Shown here piece by piece: positions 10,991 to 23,426 of a stretch of 64,000 nucleotides of DNA (its first letter is position 1; every line of letters begins with the position of its first letter). The notes under the pieces were generated by a model that saw only the letters and a list, made by a program, of their open reading frames with translations, had not been told where the DNA came from and ran no database searches. The stretch is from the NCBI GenBank assembly GCA_965153455.1, contig OZ234495.1:24672875-24736874 (forward strand). Direction: 5' to 3'. Position numbers and translations under genes: made by a program. Source of the stretch: Sphagnum compactum (lineage: Eukaryota; Bryophyta; Sphagnopsida; Sphagnales).

Positions 10991-12566
10991 GCCTTTCACT
11001 CCTGCCCAACGACCCACTCCTCACTGATGGATCAGCGACCCACAGTAATTTGCAATGAAAACTTCTTTCATTCATGGCCAAGAGATTCTTGATTGTATCA
11101 GAACTCCCCTTTGTTATTTAAAGAGCTTCACAGTGTCCTGATGATCCGTTGTCACTCAATTCATCCATTGTCACTAAACTGTATGCAAACTAATGCAAGT
11201 CAGGTAATTATATGTACTTAATTGAAGTGGCACCTTTGTCTGGTATGGACTGATTGCTGGGTATAAGCTGCATTTAAAAACCCTTCAAACTTCAAAACCC
11301 TTCAAACTTCAAACTTCACAAGGAACTTCTAAAGGAAAGTAATCTGCAAATGTTTTAACTTAAACCAGATTTCTGAACTTGTGGCTTTTGAGCTTCATCA
11401 ACATTTTTCTTGAATTCTTTAACAATTTATCATGGACAGTTGCTAACCTCATAAATTACTTACATTTTAATCTCTGCCAATTAAGTGGGGATATATAATG
11501 CAGTATACCAGTGGGAGTTTGTTTGAGTGTTGGTCTGGTGTGCAGGCCTGTACATACTATGGTCTATGCACTGAACCCTGCCAGGGTTCCGGCCTTGTAT
11601 AGTTCTAGCCTGGTAGAGTTTAGGGTCCTGAGGGTGATACCAAGCCCCAACTAGTTTAATCCTTTATCTGAGTTGGTGTCAATTTCACACTTGTTTTATA
11701 CCAATTTGAATATTTGGCATGTATATCTGCCTTACCACTCAAAAATCAATCTTGCACCCAAAACTGCGATAAGGTTGGTAATGGACCAAACCATGGAGTT
11801 CCAACTTTAGTTTTTGGGGTGGATTCCTTTGACAAAATAAAATCCAGTGTGACTCGTACAAAGTTTTTGTGAAAAACAATGTGCCAAAAGCTGTGTGAAA
11901 TTGACTCCCATAATCAAACTGGTATGAAAATTGTGAACCCAATGCCAAGACCAGAATAGTATGTGGAAAAGATGATGCTAGACCAAGATTGGTTTGTACA
12001 ACCACAATGGTCTTGAATAAGCTCATTGCTTGTCACTGAAATTACATGCTTACCAACTAAAGTGAAAGCTTCTAAGTGCAGTGGAAATTGGTGTTATAAA
12101 GTGGTTGAAAAGAAAGAGCCAGATAAAGTTATCCATATGGCTCAAAATGAGCATCATCAGGGCTGGAATGCAAGTAGAAAGGACAGGAATTCTTGAGATG
12201 GTCATGAATCTATTGTTTATACAAAGATACGAAGATCAGGGTGTATTTTTGTGGGGCTACATTCCAGAAATTCCTTGCTACAGTACTGAAAATGTGCAAT
12301 TCCATCACTCTGAACTCAATGACCTTATTCAACATGTGCTATGAATTTGCAAAGAGGAAGATGCATCCACAATAAGGTTTTACAGGCCAGAATTGCCTCC
12401 AAGATGATGTCCATGGGAAATAAATGGCCAACTATTAACCCATTGAGAAAAAAATCAATGATAAGTGTTTATGAATTAATAATCCTGAAAGGCAGAATGG
12501 GAGTATGCAAATCACAAAATCTAATCACAAAATCAGTCAAAAACAGAGTGGTGTATATGACTAGAA
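10991..12566. other. Convergent intergenic region (Aurora / RUS), no gene seen
   Basis: The 3' flanks of two convergent genes. A short direct repeat (ACCCTTCAAACTTCAAA-like) occurs near 11278-11320. Open frames at 11739-12026, 12081-12344 and 12341-12760 have no recognisable domains. The last of these overlaps the RUS terminal exon in antisense, so I call none of them. Confidence 0.5.
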
Positions 12567-15500
12567 TCACCAGACTGCACGGACCCCATTGCCTTCTAGG
12601 AAAAGATGTGTATGCCAACCATGCTCCCTTAGACCTGATAAAAGTGTTGGCAAGTGCTTTTCAGTCTCCTCGTATGCTTTCTCAAAGACAGAGCTGGAAA
12701 CACCTCCAGCATCAGAGAGACTCAAAATGTCACTTTCCTTGGAAAGCCTTGCAACATTAGCAGCCATTAACCAAGCCTCTACCGCATCCTCACCCTTTGC
12801 AAGTTGGTGCAACACCAGGTCAGTTGAGTTTTGCCTGAAGTTCAATAAGAATCGCTTATTGTGAAATCTCTGTTTAAGTTCCATAAGCCTTGAAGGCTTA
12901 CCAATTGCTGTCTTCAGTTGTTTAACAACTCGGACATTCCCAGCATCCTTAAGAAGACTAACTGGTAGTATGAGACGCTCTTTGTACCGTAAATCAGCTG
13001 GACGAGATACTATCCCAGTCTGCAAAATCAGGCACAGAAAACCAACAGTGTGTGACAACAAATGCCAAGGCCTCTCCTCCCTCTCTTTTCTCACTCCAAT
13101 TTCACAAGGGCACCTGGCTGAGATGAAATTTAGCAAACAGTCACACAATCAACCACCTCCAAGGAAAGAAGGTACCTTGATAAAATCTGCCACCAGCATA
13201 GCAGTCCGCTGAGCATTAAGTGTGTTGATAGGTGCAGCTCGCATCTCCTGCGTGACACTGTACAGATGCACTGCTGAAAGAACTGGCGCCAGTACCAACT
13301 GCCAAAATCCAATGGGCAAAAGACAACCTATTAGGCATACAAATCCATCAACACATCCTCTAAGACAAACCAGTCAGCCATCATAGCTCTTATCCAAGGT
13401 ACTCACAATCAACCAAGAAAAATTGTCATAGCACAAACCTTCCCTTGGATAGAAGCAGCAATATTTGATGCCAGGTAGATGCCCAAACCAAGCCCTAACA
13501 CATTGGATAGTGTTGAAATCGCTTCCCCCTTTGCATACAAATCACTCAGGTTGTCTTCTTTTGCAAAAGCTGAATACACTGGTAACCGTGTTGCCCTTGC
13601 AGACACAAGTGCCATACCCTGAACAGTCTCAGTTTACATTCATGTCAACTTAGCTTTGCTTTAGTATACAACCAGTAGTCTACCTTGCACATTGCCTCAA
13701 GAGATCAGTTAAAACATTCTTTGGACAAGAAAGACATGAACAGGCAAAGGGCAAAAATTTATGGACACCAGAAGCAAAGTGAATTAAAGCAGCATGAAAG
13801 ATTGGTCTGGAGGCAGCATGGCTGTAAAATATACCTACAAAAAAGGCATACCTTAGCCAGATTAGCTATACCAGCAACTGGTAGGAAGTGCTGGGGACAT
13901 AAAGGTGATACCACCTCTAGACATGCTCCTACGTCATACATCACATCCGCTGTTCATTGCACACACCATAAACCCATCTGTTATTACACAACCACACAGC
14001 TTCTGCAACTATGGATTATTGGTTCACATACTCAGTACTGAATCTGAGGGCTCTTGCACCAACAAGAAGGGGGTTGTATACCAAATATGCGCCAGCGTTT
14101 TGGTTCAGAGTCCATGCGTGCACCCATGCTGCTGCATACCAGCTTTCCAATATGTTGCATTCCATCCTTCAGTACCTGCCCATTTATTGATCCAAGTTCT
14201 CAAAATATCATCAATCTTTCACTTCCAACAAGGGGTTTGTCAAGTCCTACAACTACCCTGTCCCAGCCCCGCCCCGACTTGTTCACATCTCTTAAACACG
14301 GGCTTGGTTGTTCTAGGTCCACATCTAAGCTGTGACTGACAATAGCACAAGCAGGACAACATTTCTAGAATCTCTATTTAGTCAAGTCTGCCTACATGGT
14401 ACTGAAGATTTCAGTGCACCCCTCCAACCAAGTTGATGTGGAGGAGGAAATGATATCAACCAAAAAAAAAAGTGAAAACCTTCAAAGCACATAGGGCAAA
14501 AGGAAAATTTGTACAACTTCTTACCCAGCTTACAATGGTTGCTTGTGCAGGTGTTGGCCTCAACCCTGCAGCAAATAGTAGCGACTGTGTACACCACACA
14601 ATGTAAGAATGAATCCTAGTCAATTTCTCCAGATTCATCAGATCTAAACATTAAGTCAACATCCCGTGAAACACTGTATGATCCACACCGCGGTCTTACC
14701 AAAGATGTCAACAGTAAACCCATCTGATCCACAGCAGAATTTTCAGGTAAGGTTTGAGATGACAACTTTGCTACTGAATTCTCCTAAGATCAAATGAAAG
14801 TAGAGGTAATGAGAGGGGTCTGAGGAACCTGAGTAGAAAGCACATGTAGTGCAGCACTAGCAAAATGTTGAATAGCTCGATACTCAGAGTAAACTAGATA
14901 GCCTTCAGCAACACTGCCATATTCATTTACAGCAAAAACATAAAAATCAACAACTTTTCAAAAACCATCTCGACAATTTCAAGTGTCCCGTACATTATGA
15001 AAAGCACCTCTCTTGTATCAAGACTATCAATCATCTCTCACCTCCCTCTATTCCAAGCATCAATTCAGAACCCCATGAATTCCGAGGTGCTAAGGCTAAG
15101 CATTGAGCCACAAAGGTCCCTTGATGATTTCAACCTCTGAGCACACATCCCTGGCCATCTTAAGCAAAAGCAAAAGTAGACAAAAAAGTGGAATTGCAGA
15201 ATTGCAAAGTGGAGGAAATGGGATTATCTGACCAGGAGTGAAAACCTACCTGTGAGGGTACCCAAGAGGGAAGAATCGGCTAAAGAAGCTGTCCACTGCC
15301 TTCTGTACTGGTGGCCTTATATCTTTCAACAAATTCATCTGCCAGGAAAAAGGCAAGATCACAACATGGTATGTAGAGAAGAATCAAAAAGCTCTTGAGA
15401 ACTAACTACATGGAGAGATTTTGCTCTTGAGCAGCAACAATTTTTCTACAAAATGGAAGACAGATTGCAAACTGCCTACAAACAAAAATGGGGTTTAGGG

Positions 15501-15787
15501 TTTAAAGAGCTTCTTCAATGCCGAATTCCGTGTCACGATTTTTGGTATATCCTGATTCAAGGAAGCATCGTATCACTCTAACAATCCGCACTGGCTTGTG
15601 TCTGTCGAACAGCCTTTGAAGAGAGACATTGACCACCAGCTCGGGGTTCACAACAAGAGATTTGCTATGGTACCTGGAGACGACAGTCTGACAGCGAGGA
15701 AGCCCATTCATACTCACGGCGCACGTTATCAGCCACTTCAATCCAGCGTCGCCGTCGTGGCATGAGAACAGGATTACCATCGGCCAT
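12567..15787 (-). CDS. RUS5: DUF647 protein, root UVB sensitive family (RUS5-like)
   Basis: Eight exons on the minus strand: 15674-15787, 15250-15338, 14829-14913, 14526-14584 (lower edge 14525 by phase), 14082-14175, 13852-13949, 13439-13618 with 13176-13298, and the terminal exon 12567-13019 (TGA). They join in phase to 431 aa. DUF647 hallmarks seen in order: FFPLGYPHSVAEGYLVYSEY, VLSTQSLLFAAGLRPT, VLKDGMQHIGKL, MDSEPKRWRIFADVMYDVG, VSPLCPQHFLPVAGIANLAK, AARATRLPVYSAF-like residues, NLSDLYAKGEAISTLSNV and PINTLNAQRTAMLVADF. RUS proteins are membrane-associated, often plastid-linked, and act in auxin distribution and UV-B/vitamin B6-related root growth; the biochemical activity is unknown. 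The RUS5 choice is from recalled family resemblance; RUS4 is the alternative. No transit peptide is evident in the short N-terminus (MADGNPVLMPRRRRW). Confidence 0.92.
14700..14783 (-). other. Possible cassette exon in a RUS intron
   Basis: Inside the intron 14585-14828, an 84-bp segment is open for 28 codons in exactly the incoming phase. It is preceded by a pyrimidine-rich AG acceptor and followed by a GTAAGA donor. Including it would insert 28 residues between two well conserved DUF647 blocks (LSTQ and SLLFAAG). Family members as I know them run straight through, so the default reading skips it. Confidence 0.35.
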
Positions 15788-15894
15788 AGGGGCCCAGCTT
15801 TACCTCTGCCCTGCTGCTGCGGTTGCTAGCAGACGACTTCTACTCTTCTCTTTGAACCTTTGTGTGGATTCCCCAGGCTGCATCAACAACAGTG

Positions 15895-16560
15895 CAGAGC
15901 TTCAAACCCTCATTGTGAAGCTGATGATGCCAGGGAGCTTGGGCTCTGTTCTTTTTGCTTCCCAGCTTTGTTTGTTTGTTGCAAAGCCTGGCCACACTAG
16001 GGCCAGTGCAGAGCGTCGAACCCTAATTTGTGAAGCTGCTGATGGTAGGGAGCTTGGGCTCTTTTGCATTTGCTTTCCAGCTTTGTTTCTTTGTTAAAGC
16101 CTGGGGTACACTGAGGCTAGTTCAGAGCTTCAAATCCTAATTGCGAAGCTGCTGATGCCAGGGAGCTTTGGCTCTTATGTTTTTGCTTTCCAGCTTTGTT
16201 CGTTTGTTGCAAAGCCTAGAGGACACTTGGGCTAGTTCAGACCTTCAAACCCTCATTTGTGAAGCTGATGATGGTCGGGAGCTTTGGCTCTTTTCTTTTT
16301 GCTTTCCAGCATTGTTTGTTTGTTGCAAAGCATAGGGCGGGCTAGTTCAGAGTTCCAAACCGTAATTCTGAAACTGATGATGGGAGCTTTGGCTCTTTTC
16401 TTTTAGCTTTCCAGCTTTGTTTGTTTGTTACAAACCCTGGGGTACACTAGGGCAAGTACAGAGCTTCAAACCCTAATTTCTGAAGCTGATGATGGTAGGG
16501 AGCTTTGGCTCTATGTAAATTTGCTTGCCAGTTTTGTTTGTGCAAGCAGGAAAGCATCAT
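15895..16560. repeat. Tandem array of six ~114-bp units upstream of the RUS gene
   Basis: Six head-to-tail copies begin at about 15895, 16009, 16123, 16238, 16348 and 16459 (spacings 114, 114, 115, 110, 111). Each has the order CAGAGCTTCAAACCCTAAT, GAAGCTGATGATG, GGGAGCTTTGGCTC, GCTTTCCAGCTTTGTTTG, then a CACTAGGGC-type end. The array begins about 110 bp upstream of the RUS ATG, so it lies in its promoter region. Embedded CCCTAAT words resemble telo-box cores. Open frames across it are repeat artefacts. Confidence 0.9.
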
Positions 16561-18179
16561 CATCACCATCAAATCTCAGGATCAAAAGCTTCCAATGCCA
16601 TCCTTTGCAAGATCATTTCATTACAAGGTTGTTTGCAATTGTGGTGAAAGTCACCAAACTGTCCATTTTTGTTGCGTCTCTCACTGGCAAACTGATCTGG
16701 GCACCATTTTGCAAGAAAGCAAAAAAACACTAATCCTCTAGCAAAGATCCCACCACCAGCAGCAACAGCAGAGAGGTATACATACTCAGGTCCATTACAA
16801 ACATCTCCTCCACCCTCTCATTTGCTGCCATGGCAGAGCCATCCTCCCACACATCGATCCACAAGTGACACCATCCTGCAACAATCATTCAGTCCTTAAC
16901 AAATTTGCAAATCCTCTCTGTCTCTCTCTCTCTCTCGGATCTAGTATGTAGCAGTGTTGGGCGGGTCTTAGTTTTTTTTAGAGACCTGCCCGGGTCTGGG
17001 TTTCAAAAGCTTTTGATACTTGACCCGGTTCTTTTTTCAATATATAAATATTTTTAAAACAGACTCGGGAAAGGTTTCCAAAAAAATAAAAATTAATTCC
17101 CCAGGTTTCAAAGTCCCAGTTCTCATACACTTCATACCGTCGATTTCCAAAGGCGAACCATTCTTAGACAAAGGATATCAAAAGTTTTGTTATTTTGAAC
17201 ATTGAATTTTTATTTAATTATTTTTTTAAAAAATAAAAACATCAAAAAAAATCAAAATCAAATAAATTTTGCAAACATTTTTGATGTCCAAAAGTTCATC
17301 CCGCTCAAAAGAATTTTCAAATTTTTCTAATTCCTCAAAATCTAATACCTTTTCAATTAGCTTCATCAATTGAAAAGGTGGTTTACAATCAATTCTAGAA
17401 TCAATTTGGTCAATTTGTGCTCATAACTATCAATCTCTCTAAGTTTGAAAGTTTTTCATTTCATTGTTTTCATTAGGATTTGTTATTTCTTTTGCTATGC
17501 ATTATTATATTTGAAGGTCACCATTCATAATTTCATTTTTCATATTCCATTCATTTAAACCAATTTCATTTTCACCATCTATTATCATCACATTTTCATT
17601 TTGACTTGACTCCATTTCTTATAAAATATTAGATAGGTTGGAAGAGAAATTTAAAATAAGTATAAATTTTATCAAAATTATGGGTTTTAGTTTCAGTATC
17701 TAATCTATCCAAAAAATGTCGAACAAAAAATACAAGTAATTAAAGCAATTACAAACAAAATCTACAAGCATTTACAAAATTTACAAAATTATTGAAGTAA
17801 AATGTAAAAGACGTGAAACAAAATGCTTAATGTGAAAATTTTGTGCAAGTATGCTTATGGTCTTGCAAATGAAAAAATACACATTATTTCAAATACTTAT
17901 GATTCTCTTTTACAAGATGTCTAACTAAAAAAAAATTCAAATTGAAAACACACATTTAAAATAAAACTACAACATGAAACTGAAAAAAATAACAACAAAA
18001 TGAAAAAAAAGGAGAAAGAAGTTCAAAGCAGAAACTCCATAATTGTTATTAAAAAAAATTAAAAAAAACTTGTTGTTGAAAATGCTAAGAAGATGTGTGT
18101 TATTAAAGAAGCTAAAATTTCTATATTTGCACACATGCAAAGTAAAATGCAAAGGGGAAATGCTAGTTTGGAATCCCAA
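16561..18179. other. AT-rich intergenic DNA, no gene seen
   Basis: AT content rises strongly from about 16950. A short CT run occurs near 16917-16935. I see no exon, RNA gene or element terminus here. Confidence 0.55.
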
Positions 18180-18480
18180 AAAACACTAATAGAGCACAAT
18201 AAAAAGGCACTAACGAACAACAATAGAGCATATAAAAAAGGCATCAACAAGCGCCAAAGGTAAGAGAAATACCTAAACACCAACATCAACAAGGGGGCAC
18301 CGATGAACACTAACAAAATAAAGCAAAGGGGGCATCGACGAACACTAACATAACATAGCAAGGGGGCACTGACAAACACCAACAAAGCATAACAAGGGGG
18401 TGCTAACGAACACCAAAAAAACATAACAAGGGGGCGTTGATGGACACAACAAGGGGGCACTCATGAGCACCAATCAAAAA
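18180..18480. repeat. Minisatellite block A, ~33-36-bp units
   Basis: Repeating units of the form GAACACCAACAAAGCATAACAAGGGGGCACTGAC, about eight to nine copies with moderate divergence. The minus-strand Cys/Leu-rich frame here is its translation. The same unit recurs in block B at 19140-19505. Confidence 0.85.
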
Positions 18481-19139
18481 ATAGTTGCAAATTAGGGTGG
18501 CTCAAAAGCAACAAGAGTCCTAGTCCCAAAAGTCCATTTTTTAACACTATAATGAAAAAATAGTTAAAAACCAATGTTGAGTGGGCACTATGTGATCATT
18601 AATCCACTAATAAATTCCATAGGAAAGGTTGCCCATCAAAATAATTTTTTGACATACATGTGTTAGGGGGAAAAATATATCAATCCAACAAAAAATGATT
18701 GAAATAGGGACTTTTGAAAATAAGGTCCAAATTTGATCATTCAAAAGTCCATAGTTATTTTTTGGTTAAATTTTTTGTTGTAATGTTCTTCGATCCATAT
18801 TTTTTTTCCATCATGTATCATATATTGAAACCTTATAAAAAAATATTGATATCAAATCATAATAAAAAATACATTTGAATGTTAATGCATAATCCAAATT
18901 ATTGTCCATATGTCTACTTTAAAAGTCCATTGTTATATGATCGGTGTATGTTTATTGAATTTCATCCCTTTATAAATATTTTTATTTCAATTTTCAATTT
19001 TCAATTTTAATCCATAAATATTTTTGTCAAATTGATGATTTTACAATGTGTTTATGGCATTTGAATTAAATACATTTTACAAAAAGTCCATAAAGATGTA
19101 AAAAATGATCCACCCTAACTTACAAATACCTAGAACACA

Positions 19140-19505
19140 ACAAAGATGCGTCAATGAACACGAACAAAACGTAGCAAGGGGGTGCCAGTGAACACCAACA
19201 AAACACAACAAAAGGGTGCCAACAAACACCAACAGGACGCAACAAGGGGGCACCAATGAACATTAATAGAACCTAAGAAGGGAATGCCAATGAGCATTAA
19301 TAGAACACAATTAAGGTGCCGATGAACACCAACAAAACATAGAAAAGGAGTGCCGACAAGCATTAACATAGCACAAAAAGGGAACATTAACAAACAACAA
19401 AACATAAGAAGAGGGCATCGACGAGCACCAATAGAACATAGAAAGGGAGTGCCAACAAGTAACAATAGAACACAATGAGGGGGCATTGACAAGCACCAAC
19501 AAAGA
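19140..19505. repeat. Minisatellite block B, same unit as block A
   Basis: About ten further copies of the 33-36-bp unit (AACACCAACAAAACACAACAAGGGGG type), in the same orientation as block A. About 660 bp of AT-rich sequence without the unit separates the blocks. The two overlapping minus-strand open frames here are repeat translations. Confidence 0.85.
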
Positions 19506-20665
19506 ACACATCAAGGAAACAATGTGCAATAAGAAAAGAATGTAAGTAAAATCTAAATAATGAACATTAATCAAGCAAAAAAAAATGAACTCTAGTGTAA
19601 AACACATTAAACACATTCCTTATTTATAAAGAAAATGAAGAAAGCAAAGAAGGTTAGGGGTTAAGGGTGGTTCTACCTCCACAATGCCTAGAACCTAGAA
19701 TCGTAATTTTAGAAAAAAAGTTTGACCATACCTACTATTTACCACTAATTTACTAACTATTGACACCCTAACCTTATTACATTTTAATATCTTAACAGGG
19801 AATCAATTTTTTTTTCTAAAACAATGACAAGGTTTCAAATGGGTCCTTCCTAGCCCAACGTAAACCTCTAAACATGTTTCAAAAATAATATCACCATTTA
19901 TGAGACCTTGATGTATTCAAAGTGGAAATTAGCTTGAAACCTTAATCAATTCTCACCTCCTTTCTTAGACCTATCCAACAATGGTACCTACCCATTAGGA
20001 TTCATAAATCCTTTCATACAAATATAACAAAACCTTAGCAATTGTGTTTTATGGAAAATTCATGAATCTTTGATTTCATAAGATCAAAATTTTGGGTTTT
20101 TTGCATTTGTGTTGGGTTTTCTTTCTTGTGACTAAAATTCTTTTTAACATTTTGTGATGTAGCCATGTTAATAGTTGTCCATAATAGGAATTATCCAAAT
20201 TTAGCTATAGGTTAAAAAGGAAAGTATGAAAACTTAAGAATCTTGTTATATTTTTGAGACATCCTGCAACCTATTGTCTAAATATTGTGATTTTATAAAA
20301 AAAGATTCTTTGGGAGTTTGTTGCCTTAATTAGCACATTATTTTCACAAAAGTCATTTATTTAATTGCATCGAGTTTATTTTTTTGGTCATTACATGGCA
20401 AAAAATAACTTAAGAAAAACATGTTACTTACGACACAAATGATTTTTTTCGGGGTGACCAAGAGTATTCAAAAACAAAACCTAAAATTCGAAAAAATATA
20501 TTTTGTTCCAAAAAAAATTTAAGAAAAAATAATCTCATATTTTCAAGGAATAAGATTTTTTTGAGAGATTTCACCAAATTTCAAGACTTATATTAGTTTT
20601 TGAGGTAAATTTTACCAATTTTTGATAGTTTTGACAAATTTTCACAAATTTGTTTTCAAATGATG
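19506..20665. other. AT-rich intergenic DNA up to the LTR element
   Basis: No coding exon or element is recognised. The last five bases (20661-20665, TGATG) form the left target-site copy of the LTR element that follows. Confidence 0.55.
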
Positions 20666-21197
20666 TGTTAAGGCCATTTGGTGAATTATCGAGTTTTGAA
20701 AGGAATAAAATAAGAGAGTAGAAGTTAAAATCTTCTTACTTTCTTTAAGTCGACAAAAAACTTCAACTCCAAGGGGATTGTCAAACCTTAGTAAGATAGT
20801 GTCATAAACTTTATGTAGAGAGACACTTGAAGCAAAAATATAAGGAAGAAGATTTGCATACAAAAAGTTAGAACACTCAAAACATAAGGAAGAAAACTAC
20901 ACATAAAACTTTTACGTATAATAGTATGGCATGAAAAAAAAACTTTACTTTAAAATATATTCTCCTATATAGCCCACAAAAAGACAAAGTTTTAAGTACC
21001 TATAAGAAAGAAGTCAAAAACAGTGGAATAGATAATTAGCTTAATCCCAAAAGAATTAGTCCTAAATATACACAATTTAAATTGGTAGTATAAATCAATT
21101 TTGTTAGAAAGGTCTTCGGTAGAGGAAATTCAATAGAGGAAATTTGGCAAGGAAAATTCGATTTCTGGAAAAATTCGAGTAAAATCTACCTTCAACA
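20666..21197 (-). repeat. Left LTR (3' LTR in element sense)
   Basis: 532 bp, beginning TGTTAAGG and ending CCTTCAACA on the plus strand, so it has the TG...CA ends of LTRs. It aligns along its whole length with 31404-31909, with small indels, including the blocks GGGGATTGTCAAA, GAAGAAGATTTGCATAC and CCTAAATATACACAAT. Confidence 0.9.
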
Positions 21198-21211
21198 TCA
21201 TCCCCCATTCT
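21198..21211 (-). other. Polypurine tract
   Basis: On the minus strand the bases directly before the 3' LTR read AGAATGGGGGATGA. A G/A-rich tract abutting the 3' LTR is the expected primer site for plus-strand DNA synthesis in LTR retroelements. Confidence 0.7.
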
Positions 21212-21399
21212 AATTGGGATTACGTCCTCATAATTACATTGTCTACATTACTTTTCCATAACCATAGCCTATGTTACCTCTACCTTAACACTTAACCCTA
21301 AATCTTTCATTGCTACAAAAAGATTTGGTAGCTTTTTTTCTTCAGATTTGGTAACTTGCCTTCCTTAGATACCACGTAATCCAAGATAACATATGAATG

Positions 21400-21893
21400 C
21401 ACGAGGAACATACATTTTTTAGGGTTCAAGCTATATCAACTTTTTTGCATTTATCAAAATATAGTCATAGTTTTGGTATATGGGTCATCCATGAATATTT
21501 TCATGAACATTTTAAGATAGTCCTTAAAAGTTATATTCATTACCCGCTGACAAATTGGTGGAGCATTTTTGAGCCCAAAGAGCATGCCCACCCAAACGGA
21601 AGCTACCTAATTGGTGATGAATGTAGTCTTGTACCTATCTTCAGGGGCAATCATGATTTGGTGATAACCGGAAAATCCATCCAAAAATGAATAGTCTCAT
21701 GACTCACCATTTCGTCCAACACCTTTTCAGTAAAGGGTAAAAGATATGGATCTCTCTTGGTAACAACATTGAGTTGTTGAAAATCCATGCAAATCTTGAG
21801 CTTACCGTTCTTTTTCAATACAACAACAATTGGCGATAGCCAACTAGCTTCCTCCACTAGGGCAATGAAACATGTACTTAAAAGCTTGCCCAA
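21400..21893 (-). pseudogene. Ty3/gypsy reverse transcriptase remnant
   Basis: Minus-strand frame 21651-21893 shows the RT fingers signature SWLSPIVVVLKKNGKLK followed by a CMDFQQLN block. After a frame change, 21400-21650 shows LFGLKNAPPICQR and an FMDD box in place of the usual Y-x-D-D active site. At least one frameshift and stops break it. The thumb, RNase H and integrase are absent before the LTR. Confidence 0.8.
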
Positions 21894-22466
21894 ATCCTAC
21901 TTGACTATTGCAACATAATTTGGGTTCATTCGGTCTTGGCTTGATGAACATGTGGGATAATGGTGTTGAGTTTGATGTGATGATGAACAATTTGTGGTGG
22001 AATTCCCTTCATGTTAGTATAATTCCATGCGAAAATGTCCTTATATTCCTAAAGTAATGCTTCAGTATTAATGGCGACTTGTTCATCCAATGTCGTATTT
22101 AGTTTCATTGTTTGGAGATTTTTGGTAGTCCCCAAATTGATAAGTCTTACATGGTGATCTTAGGTAATGTCCAATGTCCAATGTCCAACTCTTGGACTAT
22201 GATGTGTTCAGGTGTAGTACTACTAGAATCGATATTTCAAAGTGTGGAAAGTTGAACGTAAGGTCCTTTGTACCAACTTCTATACCAAAAATTATAGCAT
22301 TGAGAATTTTCGGTTCTGGTAATGTGATGGTTCCAAATGTACACAAATTTGGTTCTATTGTGAATTTTTATTTATTTTTCATCTATGATTCCCTCCATTA
22401 AATCGTAACACAACAAAACCTTGAAATGTTTGGTATTGTTATCCAAATGTTGGTTACAACAATGGT

Positions 22467-22685
22467 TTACACCATGCCATTGCCTTCAATTGTGATCAAG
22501 TTATTTCCCCAATCATGAATAACATGTGCCTTATGCAACCATGGTCGGCCTAACAACATGGAATAACTGGAATCCAAAACATTGTTTTTCATTACTATGA
22601 ATGTTGCAATGTAAGGAATCCCATGAATGTGAATTTTTAGATACTTGATGAGACCAACTAGTTTGGTGATGGTTTGATCTGCCAT
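22467..22685 (-). pseudogene. Retroelement aspartic protease remnant
   Basis: The 72-codon minus-strand frame ends with SMLLGRPWLHKAHVIHDWGN, the conserved stretch downstream of the catalytic Asp in plant Ty3/gypsy proteases (the 'LLGRPWL' block). The catalytic D-S/T-G triad is not clearly preserved in frame. Its place between Gag and RT fits a gag-pol order. Confidence 0.75.
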
Positions 22686-23426
22686 CCAAAGTGTATATAA
22701 TCATGTTTAAAATTAGGAAGTCCTAACCATTTCCGTAGTTCCTTAGTCATGATGTTCATGCGAAATCCTCATCTAATAGGACGTCTTCAATAATGTTTTT
22801 GCCCACCTGAACTTGTATCATAGCCATGTGAGGATCAATTGCCACCAAGGCAATAACCGGATTAGGTCCTCACACGGTGATAGTTCTTATTTTGAAGGAA
22901 AGTTTGGCACTAACATATTGTTTCAAATCTGGAATGGTTTTGAAGACTTGCCCCAAAGTAAGGGTATGTTTATTTTTTAATAGTTGTTGTGTGATATCCT
23001 CCAAAATCAAAAAGTTTTCAGTTGTTCTAATATGACCAATAAGTCATGTAACCCCCATAGATTAGGTTGAATCAATAAAAATGGTAGCATCGGTAGATTT
23101 AGTAGATCTGGTAGAATCGATAAAACGAATAGGTGTGGTGGATCTGATAGGTCCGAAAAATTCATTTTCGGTATCTAAATCAAAAAAAATTATGAGGTTG
23201 GTTTTAATCGAAGTTTGTATATTGGCTCTAAGTGGCTCCTTTTATTGTAAATCCTCAATAGCTTCTTTAAACGAACGTTGAAGCTTTTCTTCTTCTTACC
23301 AATCAACCAAGCTTTTATTCTTGAGAGGTTTCTCTTTGAATATCATATTTTTGGGTATCTGATAGCAAGTGGTAACTTGCAAAACCATGTTGATAGCAAC
23401 ATGTTCCTTCTTAGGTGTAGTCACCA

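Noticed and set aside
15502-15780. 92-codon minus-strand frame as the RUS first exon
   Set aside because: It ends in a stop with no usable donor. The overlapping frame 15674-15787 has an ATG, a clean CAG/GTACC donor and the right phase for the next exon.
15895-16560. CRISPR-like array
   Set aside because: This is a eukaryotic sequence. The units repeat end to end with no unique spacers, so it is an ordinary tandem array.
18059-19616. Cys/Leu-rich membrane-like proteins on the minus strand
   Set aside because: They are translations of the 33-36-bp minisatellite, open in more than one frame.
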